From assembly GCA_965658595.1 (NCBI GenBank), contig CBFHSW010000020.1, forward strand, positions 1 through 26,860: a DNA stretch of 26,860 nucleotides, read 5' to 3'. Of the stretch, positions 6,850 through 14,832 are shown piece by piece. Each line of letters opens with the position of its first letter. The stretch's first letter is position 1. The DNA is from UBA1858 sp965658595. GTDB lineage: Bacteria; Pseudomonadota; Gammaproteobacteria; UBA4575. The notes beneath the pieces are model-generated. The model was not told where the DNA came from. It worked only from the letters and a program-made list of their open reading frames with translations, and searched no databases. The position numbers and the translations under genes are program-made.

Positions 6850-7338
6850 ATGTATAGAGTGACCCATGTTGCCATCATTGCACTTGTTATAGCTGCCATA
6901 GCATTCGCCGTATATTACCTTGAAGGCGTGTTATATCTTGCTCCATGTCCGCTGTGCACTGTAGACCGAGGACTCTTCTTACTCATCGCCCTGATCAGTT
7001 TAATCTCTGTGATACATAACCCTCGTGGGTTGTTTTTATGGATTTATACCTCTTTATCAAGCGTAGTTGCTTTGTTGGGAATAGCAGTTGGGATCAGGCA
7101 TATCTGGTTGCAAAACCTACCTGCTGATCAAGTTCCAGAATGCGGGCCTGATTTAGCTTATATGTTAGATGTATTCCCAATGATTGATGTAATTAAACGA
7201 CTGTTTACAGGGGCTGGACAGTGCGCGGAAGTGAGTTGGACTTTTTATGGAATTACATTGCCACAACAGACATTATTGTTATTTATCGGCTTATTATTAA
7301 TGATAATAGTCGCGCATAAACAGCAATCGCGTCATTGA
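6850..7338 (+). CDS. dsbB: Disulfide bond formation protein B
   Basis: This inner-membrane quinone reductase re-oxidises DsbA. Four membrane helices and both periplasmic cysteine pairs are present: C33/C36 in APCPLCTVDRG, and C98 (PECGPDLAYML) with C125 (GAGQCAEVSW). The length of 162 residues is normal. Its thiol partner DsbA is not in the window. It is the third gene of the run with mug and the VanZ-like gene, all in the same direction with short gaps. Confidence 0.95.
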   Translation: MYRVTHVAIIALVIAAIAFAVYYLEGVLYLAPCPLCTVDRGLFLLIALISLISVIHNPRGLFLWIYTSLSSVVALLGIAVGIRHIWLQNLPADQVPECGPDLAYMLDVFPMIDVIKRLFTGAGQCAEVSWTFYGITLPQQTLLLFIGLLLMIIVAHKQQSRH

Positions 7339-7385
7339 TGACAAAATAAGGTCTGGTTGAAGTGCTAAGCGCTATCGATTAGCCG

Positions 7386-7391
7386 TATAAT
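7386..7391 (+). promoter_or_regulatory. Possible -10 element for the MetX-family gene
   Basis: A perfect TATAAT lies 40 bases before the ATG at 7432, in the only non-coding gap before this gene. The nearest -35-like TTGAAG (7357-7362) is too far away at 23 bases, so the promoter is only suggested. Confidence 0.3.
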
Positions 7392-7431
7392 TCATCTAAT
7401 AAAAACTAATCATATAATAATTTAGATAGTC

Positions 7432-8592
7432 ATGAGTAATAGTGTTACTGCAATTAATGAATCGCAATTGCGTCATCCTCCTGCAACACGTTATGTGAGC
7501 TTGAGAGGAGATTATGGGACAGCTAATTTTGTTATGCATCGCGGTGGCATACTGAAAGAAGTCGTCGTTGCCTACGAATCATGGGGCACTTTGTCAGACA
7601 ACCATGACAATGTAGTTTTGGTTTTTGGCGGTTTGTCGCCTTCAGCTCATGCATGTTCATCACCTGATGACCCCAGTGCAGGTTGGTGGGAATATATGAT
7701 TGGTCCTGGCAAGCCTATTGATACCAATCAATATTATGTCGTATGTGTGAATACACTTGGTAGCTGTTTTGGTTCTACTAGTCCCAGCTCTACCAACCCC
7801 GATACAGGTAAGCCTTATGGTTTAGATTTTCCTGATTTAAGTATTGAGGATGTTGCAAAATCAGCTCACCATGCCTTGCATGATCTTGGCATCGATCACT
7901 TGCATGCAGTGGTCGGTAGCTCCATGGGAGGAATGTCATCACTTGCATATGCATTAATGTACCCTGATGAAGTATCCAATCTAGTGACAATTTCAGCAGC
8001 GACTAGAGCTTTGCCATTCACAATTGCGGTTCGCTCATTACAACGAGAGATCATCCGTTGTGATCCAAATTTTGAGAATGGCCTTTATCCCCAGGACAAA
8101 ATTCCTACTGCGGGCATGGTGCTGGCTAGAAAATTAGGCTTAATGTCATACCGAGCTGCTGAAGAATGGCATCAGAGATTTAATCGTGCCCGAGTCTCAC
8201 CAGATAGACGCAGTGAGGATCGTTTTGGGATAGAGTTTGAAGTGGAGTCATATCTAGAATATAACGCACAAAAGTTTGTTAAAACATTTGACGCAAACAG
8301 CTACCTATATTTATCACGTGCTATGGATTTGTTTGATGTTGCGGATCATGGTGGCTCTGTGAATGCAGGCTTGGCAAAGATACAAACACAGCACGCGCTT
8401 GTGATTGGTGTAGATACTGATATTTTATTTCCTGTGCAACAACAAGAAGAAATCGCTGAAGGACTTGAAAAAGCGGGTCGCTCAGTCGACTTTGTCGAAA
8501 TCGATTCTATCAATGGTCATGATGCATTCTTGGTGGATGAGGCACATTTCGCACCAGTCATTCGAGAGTTTTTCGAAAAAACACGAAGTTAA
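7432..8592 (+). CDS. MetX-family O-acyltransferase, likely serine O-succinyltransferase
   Basis: This alpha/beta-hydrolase transfers an acyl group to the hydroxyl of serine or homoserine as the activating step of cysteine or methionine synthesis. The triad is S164 (VGSSMGG), D330 (DTDILFP) and H363 (NGHDAFL). Classical homoserine acetyltransferases have a GGCSGTTGPSS-like segment. Here it is NTLGSCFGSTSPSS, with AHACSS and GWWEYMIGPGKPIDT before it and FEVESYLEYNAQKFV after it. From memory these resemble the Xanthomonas/Stenotrophomonas proteins shown to be L-serine O-succinyltransferases. The family is certain; the substrate is inferred. It stands alone and converges on gltA. No metW follows it, unlike many true metX genes. 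Confidence 0.85.
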   Translation: MSNSVTAINESQLRHPPATRYVSLRGDYGTANFVMHRGGILKEVVVAYESWGTLSDNHDNVVLVFGGLSPSAHACSSPDDPSAGWWEYMIGPGKPIDTNQYYVVCVNTLGSCFGSTSPSSTNPDTGKPYGLDFPDLSIEDVAKSAHHALHDLGIDHLHAVVGSSMGGMSSLAYALMYPDEVSNLVTISAATRALPFTIAVRSLQREIIRCDPNFENGLYPQDKIPTAGMVLARKLGLMSYRAAEEWHQRFNRARVSPDRRSEDRFGIEFEVESYLEYNAQKFVKTFDANSYLYLSRAMDLFDVADHGGSVNAGLAKIQTQHALVIGVDTDILFPVQQQEEIAEGLEKAGRSVDFVEIDSINGHDAFLVDEAHFAPVIREFFEKTRS

Positions 8593-8605
8593 TTGTCGTT
8601 CGCCC

Positions 8606-8637
8606 AAATAAAAAGCGCATCGATAAATCGACGCGCT
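8606..8637 (-). terminator. Terminator of citrate synthase gene
   Basis: The stem AGCGC-A-TCGAT (8614-8624) pairs with ATCGA-C-GCGCT (8627-8637) with one mismatch and a two-base nominal loop. On the minus strand it is followed by TTTTTATTTG. It lies 30 bases beyond the gltA stop and may also serve the convergent upstream gene weakly. Confidence 0.72.
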
Positions 8638-8666
8638 ATGATTATCTAAAATAGACTACTTTTTTA

Positions 8667-9977
8667 CTAACGATTTTTAATATCGTTGTAGTCTTTTCCA
8701 ATATTACCTGTATATAGCTGACGAGGACGTCCGATACGATTACTTGGGTCACTCATCATTTCATTCCAATGAGTCAGCCATCCGACAGTTCTCGCTAAAG
8801 CGAAAATCACTGTGAATAGACTCATAGGTATATTCATGGCTTGGAAGATGATACCAGAGTAAAAATCTACATTTGGATAGAGTTTACGTTGAATAAAGTA
8901 ATCATCCTCTAATGCAATCTTTTCAAGCTCCATCGCTGTTTTGAGCAATGGTTGATTCGGGTTGTTTTCACCCATTTCATTGAGTAAATCATGACAAATT
9001 TGGCGGATGATTTTTGCACGTGGATCATAGTTTTTATAAACACGATGACCGAAGCCCATTAATCGGAAGCGGTCTTCTTTATCTTTAGCACGAGCGATAT
9101 AGTGTGATAAATCTTTGCCTGACTCAACAATCTCAGTCAGCATATGAATTACTGCCTCATTAGCACCACCGTGAGCGGGGCCCCACAAAGAACTAATGCC
9201 AGCAGATAAAGCAGCATAAGGACTGGTTTCTGAACTGCCTGACAATCGAACTGTGGAGGTAGATGCATTTTGCTCATGGTCTGCATGTAAGATCAAAATC
9301 AAATCCATTGCACGCACCATAGTCGGTGTAAGTGCAGGGGCGTCTGAACCACCGAATAACATCTGTAAAAAGTCACTCGTATAATCCAGATCGGTGTTGG
9401 CATCGTTAAATGGTAAATTGAGGGCATGACGATAGCACCAACTCGCAAGAATCGGCATCTTCGCAATCAAACGATGGATCGATAACTCACGTGATTTAGC
9501 GTCATGAACATCCACATCATCATTGTGTGTTGCAGCTAAAGCTCCGACTGCTGAGATCATCATAGCCATCGGGTGAGCGTTTTGATCAAAAGCCGAGAAT
9601 AGATTACGCATTCTGTCGTCTAATGATTTTTGTTGCTTAATGTTGGCTGAATACTCTGCTAACTGCTGTGCATTAGGTAATTCACCATACATGAGCAAAT
9701 AACAGGTTTCATCAAAGTTACTGTGATTGGCTAGTTGCTCAATTGGGTAGCCACGGTAAGCCAAGCGACCTTCATCACCGTCAATGAAAGTGATCTGACT
9801 CTCACAACTCGCCGTCGATACAAAACCTGGGTCAAACGTGAAATAGCCAAGTTCTTTATAAACCGAGCGTATATCTACTGTGTCAGGTCCATCTGTACCA
9901 TGCATGACCGGCAAATCTATTTGTTTGCCTGTGGCATTGTCTGTGATGGTCACAGTCTTGTTTGTTTGACTAGACAT
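8667..9977 (-). CDS. gltA: Citrate synthase (type II-like, hexameric)
   Basis: The enzyme condenses acetyl-CoA with oxaloacetate, the first step of the TCA cycle. Active-site residues are H269 (WGPAHGGANEAV), H311 (MGFGHRVYKNYDPRA) and D371 (NVDFYSG). The N-terminal domain with FDPGFVSTASCES is that of the NADH-sensitive bacterial enzymes related to E. coli GltA. At 436 residues it is full length. A strong AGGAGG lies five bases before the ATG. It is monocistronic, with a terminator behind it and about 270 bases of non-coding sequence in front. Confidence 0.97.
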   Translation of the reverse strand: MSSQTNKTVTITDNATGKQIDLPVMHGTDGPDTVDIRSVYKELGYFTFDPGFVSTASCESQITFIDGDEGRLAYRGYPIEQLANHSNFDETCYLLMYGELPNAQQLAEYSANIKQQKSLDDRMRNLFSAFDQNAHPMAMMISAVGALAATHNDDVDVHDAKSRELSIHRLIAKMPILASWCYRHALNLPFNDANTDLDYTSDFLQMLFGGSDAPALTPTMVRAMDLILILHADHEQNASTSTVRLSGSSETSPYAALSAGISSLWGPAHGGANEAVIHMLTEIVESGKDLSHYIARAKDKEDRFRLMGFGHRVYKNYDPRAKIIRQICHDLLNEMGENNPNQPLLKTAMELEKIALEDDYFIQRKLYPNVDFYSGIIFQAMNIPMSLFTVIFALARTVGWLTHWNEMMSDPSNRIGRPRQLYTGNIGKDYNDIKNR

Positions 9978-10113
9978 TTAGTCCTCCTGGATTCTAGTAC
10001 AACGTCCATAAAGTGGATGTTTAATTAAATTCTTTGCCGCAAATACGATTGATACCAACTCAATAAAGCTCATAAAATGATTGAGATGTTCACCCCAACC
10101 TATTGATTATGAT

Positions 10114-10136
10114 GCATTATTATTAATAGATAATGC
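10114..10136. repeat. Inverted repeat in the gltA/mobB intergenic region
   Basis: GCATTAT (10114-10120) and ATAATGC (10130-10136) form a seven-base dyad with a nine-base AT spacer. It could be a weak terminator for mobAB or an operator upstream of gltA. The rest of the 270-base gap shows no gene or clear promoter to me. Confidence 0.4.
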
Positions 10137-10249
10137 GGAAGCGGAATAACAATTCACGCTGGTATGTAGATTTGGCGCTATTCTACAACACTCCGCAATG
10201 GTTATCACTTAATTCAAGCTAAAGGGCGCATTATAGATGCTGGTTTGTT

Positions 10250-10789
10250 CTATGATTGATCAAATTGGAAGTATTCAACGACAAAATCTGCTACTGAAGG
10301 TACATTATTAAGATCCAGTGTGCTCAGATTCGAGGGCATCTCTGAAATCGGCTGATCGGTTGCTAGAGCAATAATGTTTTTATCGCTATTGCACATCAGG
10401 GGATGACCAAGACTGGGTCTATGTAATTCAATTTTCAAGAACTTTTCACGCTTAAAGCCTTCGACTAATATTAGATCTGTATGTTCGTGATCAATTTGGC
10501 GCAAGAGCTCACGCAAGCTGAGCTCTTGTTGCTGTTCACCAATCTCGGTCATAAGTGCAAAACGTTTTGCTGATGAGATCAACATTTGGCGCGCACCCGC
10601 ATGACGCAATTTATAGCTATCTTTTTCTGGATAATCGACATCAAAGTCATGATGAGCATGTTTAATGATAGCTAGACGCAGACCACGCTGTTTCAATAGC
10701 GGAATCAGTTGGGTGAGTAGAGTGGTTTTACCGGTACCACTGAAGGCACTGAAGCCAATAATTGGAGTGTCAAATTCTTGATTAATCAT
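10250..10789 (-). CDS. mobB: Molybdopterin-guanine dinucleotide biosynthesis adaptor MobB
   Basis: This GTP-binding accessory protein assists MobA in making the guanine dinucleotide form of the molybdenum cofactor. The P-loop AFSGTGKTTLL is at residues 15-25. It is followed by KHAHHDFDVDYPEKDSY and the LILVEGFKREKFLKIE segment, all typical of MobB. The 179-residue length is normal. Its ATG lies inside the end of mobA (eight-base overlap, ATGATTAA), with no separate ribosome site, which indicates translational coupling. Confidence 0.93.
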   Translation of the reverse strand: MINQEFDTPIIGFSAFSGTGKTTLLTQLIPLLKQRGLRLAIIKHAHHDFDVDYPEKDSYKLRHAGARQMLISSAKRFALMTEIGEQQQELSLRELLRQIDHEHTDLILVEGFKREKFLKIELHRPSLGHPLMCNSDKNIIALATDQPISEMPSNLSTLDLNNVPSVADFVVEYFQFDQS

Positions 10790-11390
10790 AGTTAGGAGGC
10801 TGAATGGTCGTGCTGGCTAATTCCAGTTCTTCAGGTGTATTAATATTAGTGAAAATCTCGGTCGAATCTGAGAAATCGGCAGTGCAATAGTGTTCTTGTT
10901 GGTACCAAAGGTCAATTTTACGATCACCCGCTAAAAGAAAAGCCCTCAGGCTGTCAATTAAGGAAGTGTCAATCAATGCGTATACAGGTTGTAAACGATT
11001 ACCATCATGGGCGACACAAATTTTTGATTGGCTATGTGTAAGATGCTGATGTAATCGTGCCACATAGTCATTGCATAAAAATGGGCCATCACAGGGGGCA
11101 GTCACAATATACTGAGAGTGTGAAAACTGCATGCCGCTGATAAAACCCGCCAAAGGGCCCTGAAAGTCGCTTAATTCATCACTAACGACGCTACAACCTA
11201 GTTGTCGATAGGCTTCAAGGTTTCGATTGGCGTTGATGATAAGCTGACCGACTTGAGGTGCTAAGTTGGCTAAAACATATTCAATCATAGCGTGACCATT
11301 GAGTTGTACTAGTCCTTTATCTTCACCGTTCATTCGTTGAGCGCGTCCACCTGCTAGTATTAGTCCTGTGGTATTTTCGTATTTTTTCAT
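10782..11390 (-). CDS. mobA: Molybdenum cofactor guanylyltransferase MobA
   Basis: This enzyme transfers GMP to Mo-molybdopterin, giving the MGD cofactor of DMSO-reductase-family enzymes. The nucleotidyltransferase signature LAGGRAQRM...DKG (12-26) is present, with NANRN, FQGPLAG and TAPCDGPF further on. At 202 residues it is full length. It is first in the mobA-mobB pair and divergent from the DUF1244 gene. No bis-MGD enzyme is encoded in the window, so the user enzymes lie elsewhere. Confidence 0.94.
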   Translation of the reverse strand: MKKYENTTGLILAGGRAQRMNGEDKGLVQLNGHAMIEYVLANLAPQVGQLIINANRNLEAYRQLGCSVVSDELSDFQGPLAGFISGMQFSHSQYIVTAPCDGPFLCNDYVARLHQHLTHSQSKICVAHDGNRLQPVYALIDTSLIDSLRAFLLAGDRKIDLWYQQEHYCTADFSDSTEIFTNINTPEELELASTTIQPPNYD

Positions 11391-11474
11391 AGTAGGGGTA
11401 AAATTATCCTGAGTTTCACTACATTATATTATTAAGGTTACTTAACGGTACATTATCAAGAGGAAAATTCCAGC

Positions 11475-11771
11475 ATGAGTATAGATGACAAAACACAAAC
11501 TGAAATCGAAGCCGCAGTGTTTAGGCGACTAGTTGAGCATTTGCAGAATAGAACAGATGTACAAAATATTGATTTAATGAATCTAGCTAATTTCTGCAGG
11601 AATTGTTTGTCCAAGTGGTATGTTGCCGCGGGTGAGGAAAAAGGTCTGCAAGTTGACCATGATCAAGCACGTGAATTAATTTATGGTATGCCTTACTCTG
11701 AATGGAAAGAAAAATATCAATTAGAGGCAACCCCTGAGCAGTTAGAAAAATTCAACAGTAGAAAACGTTAA
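11475..11771 (+). CDS. DUF1244 family protein
   Basis: This small cytoplasmic protein of 98 residues matches DUF1244. The conserved core is visible as FRRLVEHLQNRTDVQNIDLM, then NFCRNCLSKWYVAA and the YGMPYSEWKEKYQ segment. The two close cysteines (CRNC) and the tryptophan are family hallmarks. AGAGGAA precedes the ATG by about nine bases. Members are widespread in proteobacteria, with no established role that I know. It sits between mobA (divergent) and moeB (same strand, 49 bases on). Confidence 0.88.
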   Translation: MSIDDKTQTEIEAAVFRRLVEHLQNRTDVQNIDLMNLANFCRNCLSKWYVAAGEEKGLQVDHDQARELIYGMPYSEWKEKYQLEATPEQLEKFNSRKR

Positions 11772-11820
11772 ACAATAGACAAATTGGTTGATTACCCATA
11801 ATCCTCGAGACTTTTAAAGC

Positions 11821-12603
11821 ATGGATATAGATTTTAGTGACCAACAGCTAATTCAATATAGTCGTCAGATCATGTTGCCTCAGATAGATATAAGTGGGCA
11901 GCAGAAATTGATGCGAGCAAAAGTACTGGTACTAGGTGCAGGCGGTTTGGGTTGTCCGACATTGATGTATTTAGCTAGCAGTGGTGTTGGTGAAATCACC
12001 ATAGTTGACCCTGACGTGGTTGAGTTGAGTAACTTGCATCGTCAACTATTGTTCAAAGAGCAAGACATAGGTCACAGTAAAGCTCAGATAGCCGCTCAAC
12101 AAGTACGACAAATCAATTCACAATGTCGTGTTGCTGTGGTTGATAATATTCCTGACGATGTGACTTTGAGTAAGCTTATTGAACATGCTGATGTTGTTAT
12201 TGAGGGTACTGATAACTTCGAGGCGCGCTATCGGCATAATCGAGTCTGTTTAGAGGCCAGCACTCCCTTGATCTCTGGTGCTGTAATTCGTTTTGAAGGA
12301 CAGGTGACGTGCTTTGATTTCAGGCACGGTCAGACTCCTTGTTATGCTTGTCTATATGCTGAGGCATCAGATGAAAGTCTCAACTGTAGTGAAAATGGTG
12401 TGCTACCTTCAGTCGTAGCAATGATAGCCAGTACCATGGTGACAGAATGTGTGAAGTTAATTACAGAAATCGGTGAGAGCTTGCAGGGACGCTTATTGTT
12501 ATTAGATGCGATGAGTATGGAATGGCGTTGTATTGCTCTTAAACAGGATGAACATTGCACAGTATGTGGGCCAACACGAGGTTCACAAGTGAGTGCCAAA
12601 TAA
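11821..12603 (+). CDS. moeB: Molybdopterin-synthase adenylyltransferase (MoeB/ThiF family)
   Basis: This E1-like enzyme adenylates the C-terminus of the sulfur carrier MoaD (or ThiS) so that sulfur can be loaded. The nucleotide-binding motif GAGGLGC is at 39-45, with VDPDVVELSNLHRQ and the key GTDNFEARY (D131). A structural zinc site is formed by C174/C177 (CYAC) and C246/C249 (CTVC). C189 is conserved. At 260 residues it has no C-terminal rhodanese domain, unlike MoeZ/MOCS3. Placement near mobAB favours the molybdopterin role, but ThiF-like service to ThiS cannot be excluded. Confidence 0.9.
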   Translation: MDIDFSDQQLIQYSRQIMLPQIDISGQQKLMRAKVLVLGAGGLGCPTLMYLASSGVGEITIVDPDVVELSNLHRQLLFKEQDIGHSKAQIAAQQVRQINSQCRVAVVDNIPDDVTLSKLIEHADVVIEGTDNFEARYRHNRVCLEASTPLISGAVIRFEGQVTCFDFRHGQTPCYACLYAEASDESLNCSENGVLPSVVAMIASTMVTECVKLITEIGESLQGRLLLLDAMSMEWRCIALKQDEHCTVCGPTRGSQVSAK

Positions 12604-12689
12604 CAGAGCTATTAACGCAGTCATCCACACAACGATAGTCGTACTTCTAACACTAACATCAACGTATTAAAAAGTGATAAAAAATTAAC

Positions 12690-13886
12690 ATGGAAGAATT
12701 AAATCAGCCTCATGAAGTAGTGCGTGTAAATGATAATGAAATCACTTTGTTAGGTACAGCTCATGTGTCTAAGAGCAGTGCAGAAGCTGTTGCAGAGTTG
12801 ATCAATCATCATGATTTTGATGTTGTTGCGATAGAGCTATGTGCAGCACGTTATAAATCACTCACACAGCCTAATGCCATGGCTGAAATGGATTTGTTTG
12901 AAGTTATTAAGACTAAAAAAGCCAGTATGGTTGCAGCTAGTCTGGCGCTAGGTGCTTATCAGCAAAGATTATCTGAGCAATTTGATATTCGTCCAGGCGA
13001 AGAAATGATGACGGCAATAGAATTAGCACAAAAACAAACATTGCCATTAGAGCTGATTGATCGAGATATTGGGATTACTCTTAAGCGCATTTACAGCAAC
13101 ATCCCTTGGTGGAGAAAGATGACCGTAGTGTCTGGTCTTGCAGCCAGCGTTCTCACCGATGAAAAAGTGTCTGAAGAGCAAATTGAGAGACTCAAATCAG
13201 GCGATATGTTAGACAGTACTTTTTCACAATTTGCAGATAGTGCATATGATTTATATTTGCCACTTATCTCAGAGAGAGATGATTATATGGCCGCTAAGAT
13301 AATCGCTTTATGTGATATTCATAATGATAAGAAAATGCTTGTGGTGGTGGGAGCAGGGCATTTGTCTGGAATAAAAGATCAACTTATACAGGGAATCGAA
13401 GATCCTGATAAACGATTGCAAGAGCTCACACACATAGCCAAGAAAAAACCTATTGGTAAAATAATCTCTTGGTTTATTGTATTGTTGATATTGTCAGGGT
13501 TTGTTTTGGGCTTTAATCAGAGTTCAGCACTCGGTTGGAACTTGGTTTTAGACTGGATATTAATTAATGGTGGTTTATCCGCGCTGGGAGCAGCGCTAGC
13601 TGGGGCGCATATATTAACAATATTCACAGCATTTATAGCAGCACCGTTGACATCATTAAATCCAACCATAGGCGCCGGCATGGTAACCGCAGCAGCAGAA
13701 TTGTATTTGCGTAAGCCGACAGTGAAGGATTTTGAAAATGTGCGAAAAGACACCACCAGTCTTTCAGGGTGGAGAAAGAATCGTGTTGCACGCTTACTAC
13801 TAATATTTTTATTTAGCACTTTAGGCTCAATTGCAGGCACCTATATTGCTGGATTTCAAATATTTGAAGCTTTGAGTCAGACATAA
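12690..13886 (+). CDS. TraB/PrgY family membrane protein
   Basis: The N-terminal domain (about 1-240) has the TraB/PrgY signature: TLLGTAHVSKSSAEAV, VAIELCAARY, and later VVVGAGHLSGI. This fold is shared with the GumN/Tiki group of putative metalloproteases. The C-terminal third (about 255-395) carries several membrane helices with conserved AGAHILTIFTAFIAAPLTSL and ending in a GTYIAGFQIFE segment. PrgY in Enterococcus reduces pheromone activity; the role of proteobacterial homologues is not established. No ribosome site is obvious before the ATG. It lies on the same strand as moeB and the TSUP gene but with gaps of 65-90 bases. Confidence 0.87.
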   Translation: MEELNQPHEVVRVNDNEITLLGTAHVSKSSAEAVAELINHHDFDVVAIELCAARYKSLTQPNAMAEMDLFEVIKTKKASMVAASLALGAYQQRLSEQFDIRPGEEMMTAIELAQKQTLPLELIDRDIGITLKRIYSNIPWWRKMTVVSGLAASVLTDEKVSEEQIERLKSGDMLDSTFSQFADSAYDLYLPLISERDDYMAAKIIALCDIHNDKKMLVVVGAGHLSGIKDQLIQGIEDPDKRLQELTHIAKKKPIGKIISWFIVLLILSGFVLGFNQSSALGWNLVLDWILINGGLSALGAALAGAHILTIFTAFIAAPLTSLNPTIGAGMVTAAAELYLRKPTVKDFENVRKDTTSLSGWRKNRVARLLLIFLFSTLGSIAGTYIAGFQIFEALSQT

Positions 13887-13952
13887 ACGTGTCGATTCGA
13901 AGATTGAAGTGATATGTTCCGTAAAACCTTTTATTAATATAACCTCTCTAAA

Positions 13953-14765
13953 ATGTTGATAGAGCTCTCTGTTCAGACATGTTTATCCTTCATGTTGCTA
14001 GGTGCTGTCGTTGGCTTTATGGCGGGCCTATTGGGCATAGGAGGTGGTGGCATTATGGTGCCGGTTCTAACCTCACTTTTATTAGCGCACAATGTTCCTC
14101 TCGGTGAGGTCGTGCATATTGCATTGGGAACATCCATGGCCTCTATTATCACGACTTCAGCAGCTAGCATGGTTGCACATCATCAACATCAAGGTGTGCT
14201 GTGGCCCTTAGTGAAAAAAATTACTCCGGGCGTGCTAATAGGGACATTTTTAGCCACCTACTGGGTGAGTATTCTAGAGGCCGAGTTCCTAGCCATTTTT
14301 TTTAGTGTCTTCATGGCTTACGTATCGATTCAAATGTTTTTGAATTTTCAAGTCAAAGCAGAGCGTAAGATCCCAAATGCATTGTCACTCGGTCTTGCTG
14401 GTGGTGGGATAGGTAGCATATCTGCATTAGTGGCTATTGGCGGTGGTACTCTCACTGTGCCGTATCTCACATGGCATAACATTAATTTAAAACAAGCAAT
14501 CGGAACGTCATCTGCAGTAGGTTTTCCCATTGCGATTGCTGGCACAGTTGGTTACTTGATTAATGGTTGGAGTGTTCAGTCAGACATGCAGTATTTATAC
14601 GGCTATGTTTACTTGCCTGCTGTGCTTTTGATTTCTGCTATTAGTTATACCACTGCTCCTATGGGAGCTAGAATGGCACATCGATTACCAATACCTGCCT
14701 TGAAAAAAGTGTTCGCAATATTTTTGATCTTTCTAAGCGTTAAGATGTTGCTATCATTCATTTGA
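13953..14765 (+). CDS. TSUP (TauE/SafE) family anion exporter
   Basis: This inner-membrane protein of about eight helices has the two-fold TSUP repeat: GLLGIGGGGIMVPVL near the start and ALVAIGGGTLTVPYL in the middle, with GTSMASIIT and GTSSAVGFP equivalents. Family members export sulfite or organosulfonates; the actual substrate is unknown here. The 270-residue length is typical. No strong ribosome site is seen. It is convergent with prc. Confidence 0.9.
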   Translation: MLIELSVQTCLSFMLLGAVVGFMAGLLGIGGGGIMVPVLTSLLLAHNVPLGEVVHIALGTSMASIITTSAASMVAHHQHQGVLWPLVKKITPGVLIGTFLATYWVSILEAEFLAIFFSVFMAYVSIQMFLNFQVKAERKIPNALSLGLAGGGIGSISALVAIGGGTLTVPYLTWHNINLKQAIGTSSAVGFPIAIAGTVGYLINGWSVQSDMQYLYGYVYLPAVLLISAISYTTAPMGARMAHRLPIPALKKVFAIFLIFLSVKMLLSFI

Positions 14766-14776
14766 GCAATACTCAT

Positions 14777-14810
14777 AACAACATTAACTCAAAAAATTAA
14801 TAATGTTGTT
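14777..14810. terminator. Inverted repeat between convergent TSUP and prc genes
   Basis: A perfect ten-base dyad AACAACATTA (14777-14786) / TAATGTTGTT (14801-14810) has a 14-base loop. It is AT-rich with no clean T-run on either side, so it is at best a weak bidirectional terminator. Confidence 0.4.
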
Positions 14811-14832
14811 CTTAGATCATTATCTAATTATA

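Noticed and set aside
13517..13840. 107-codon open frame on the minus strand
   Set aside because: It is fully inside the TraB/PrgY-family gene on the other strand and has no ribosome site or recognisable domain.
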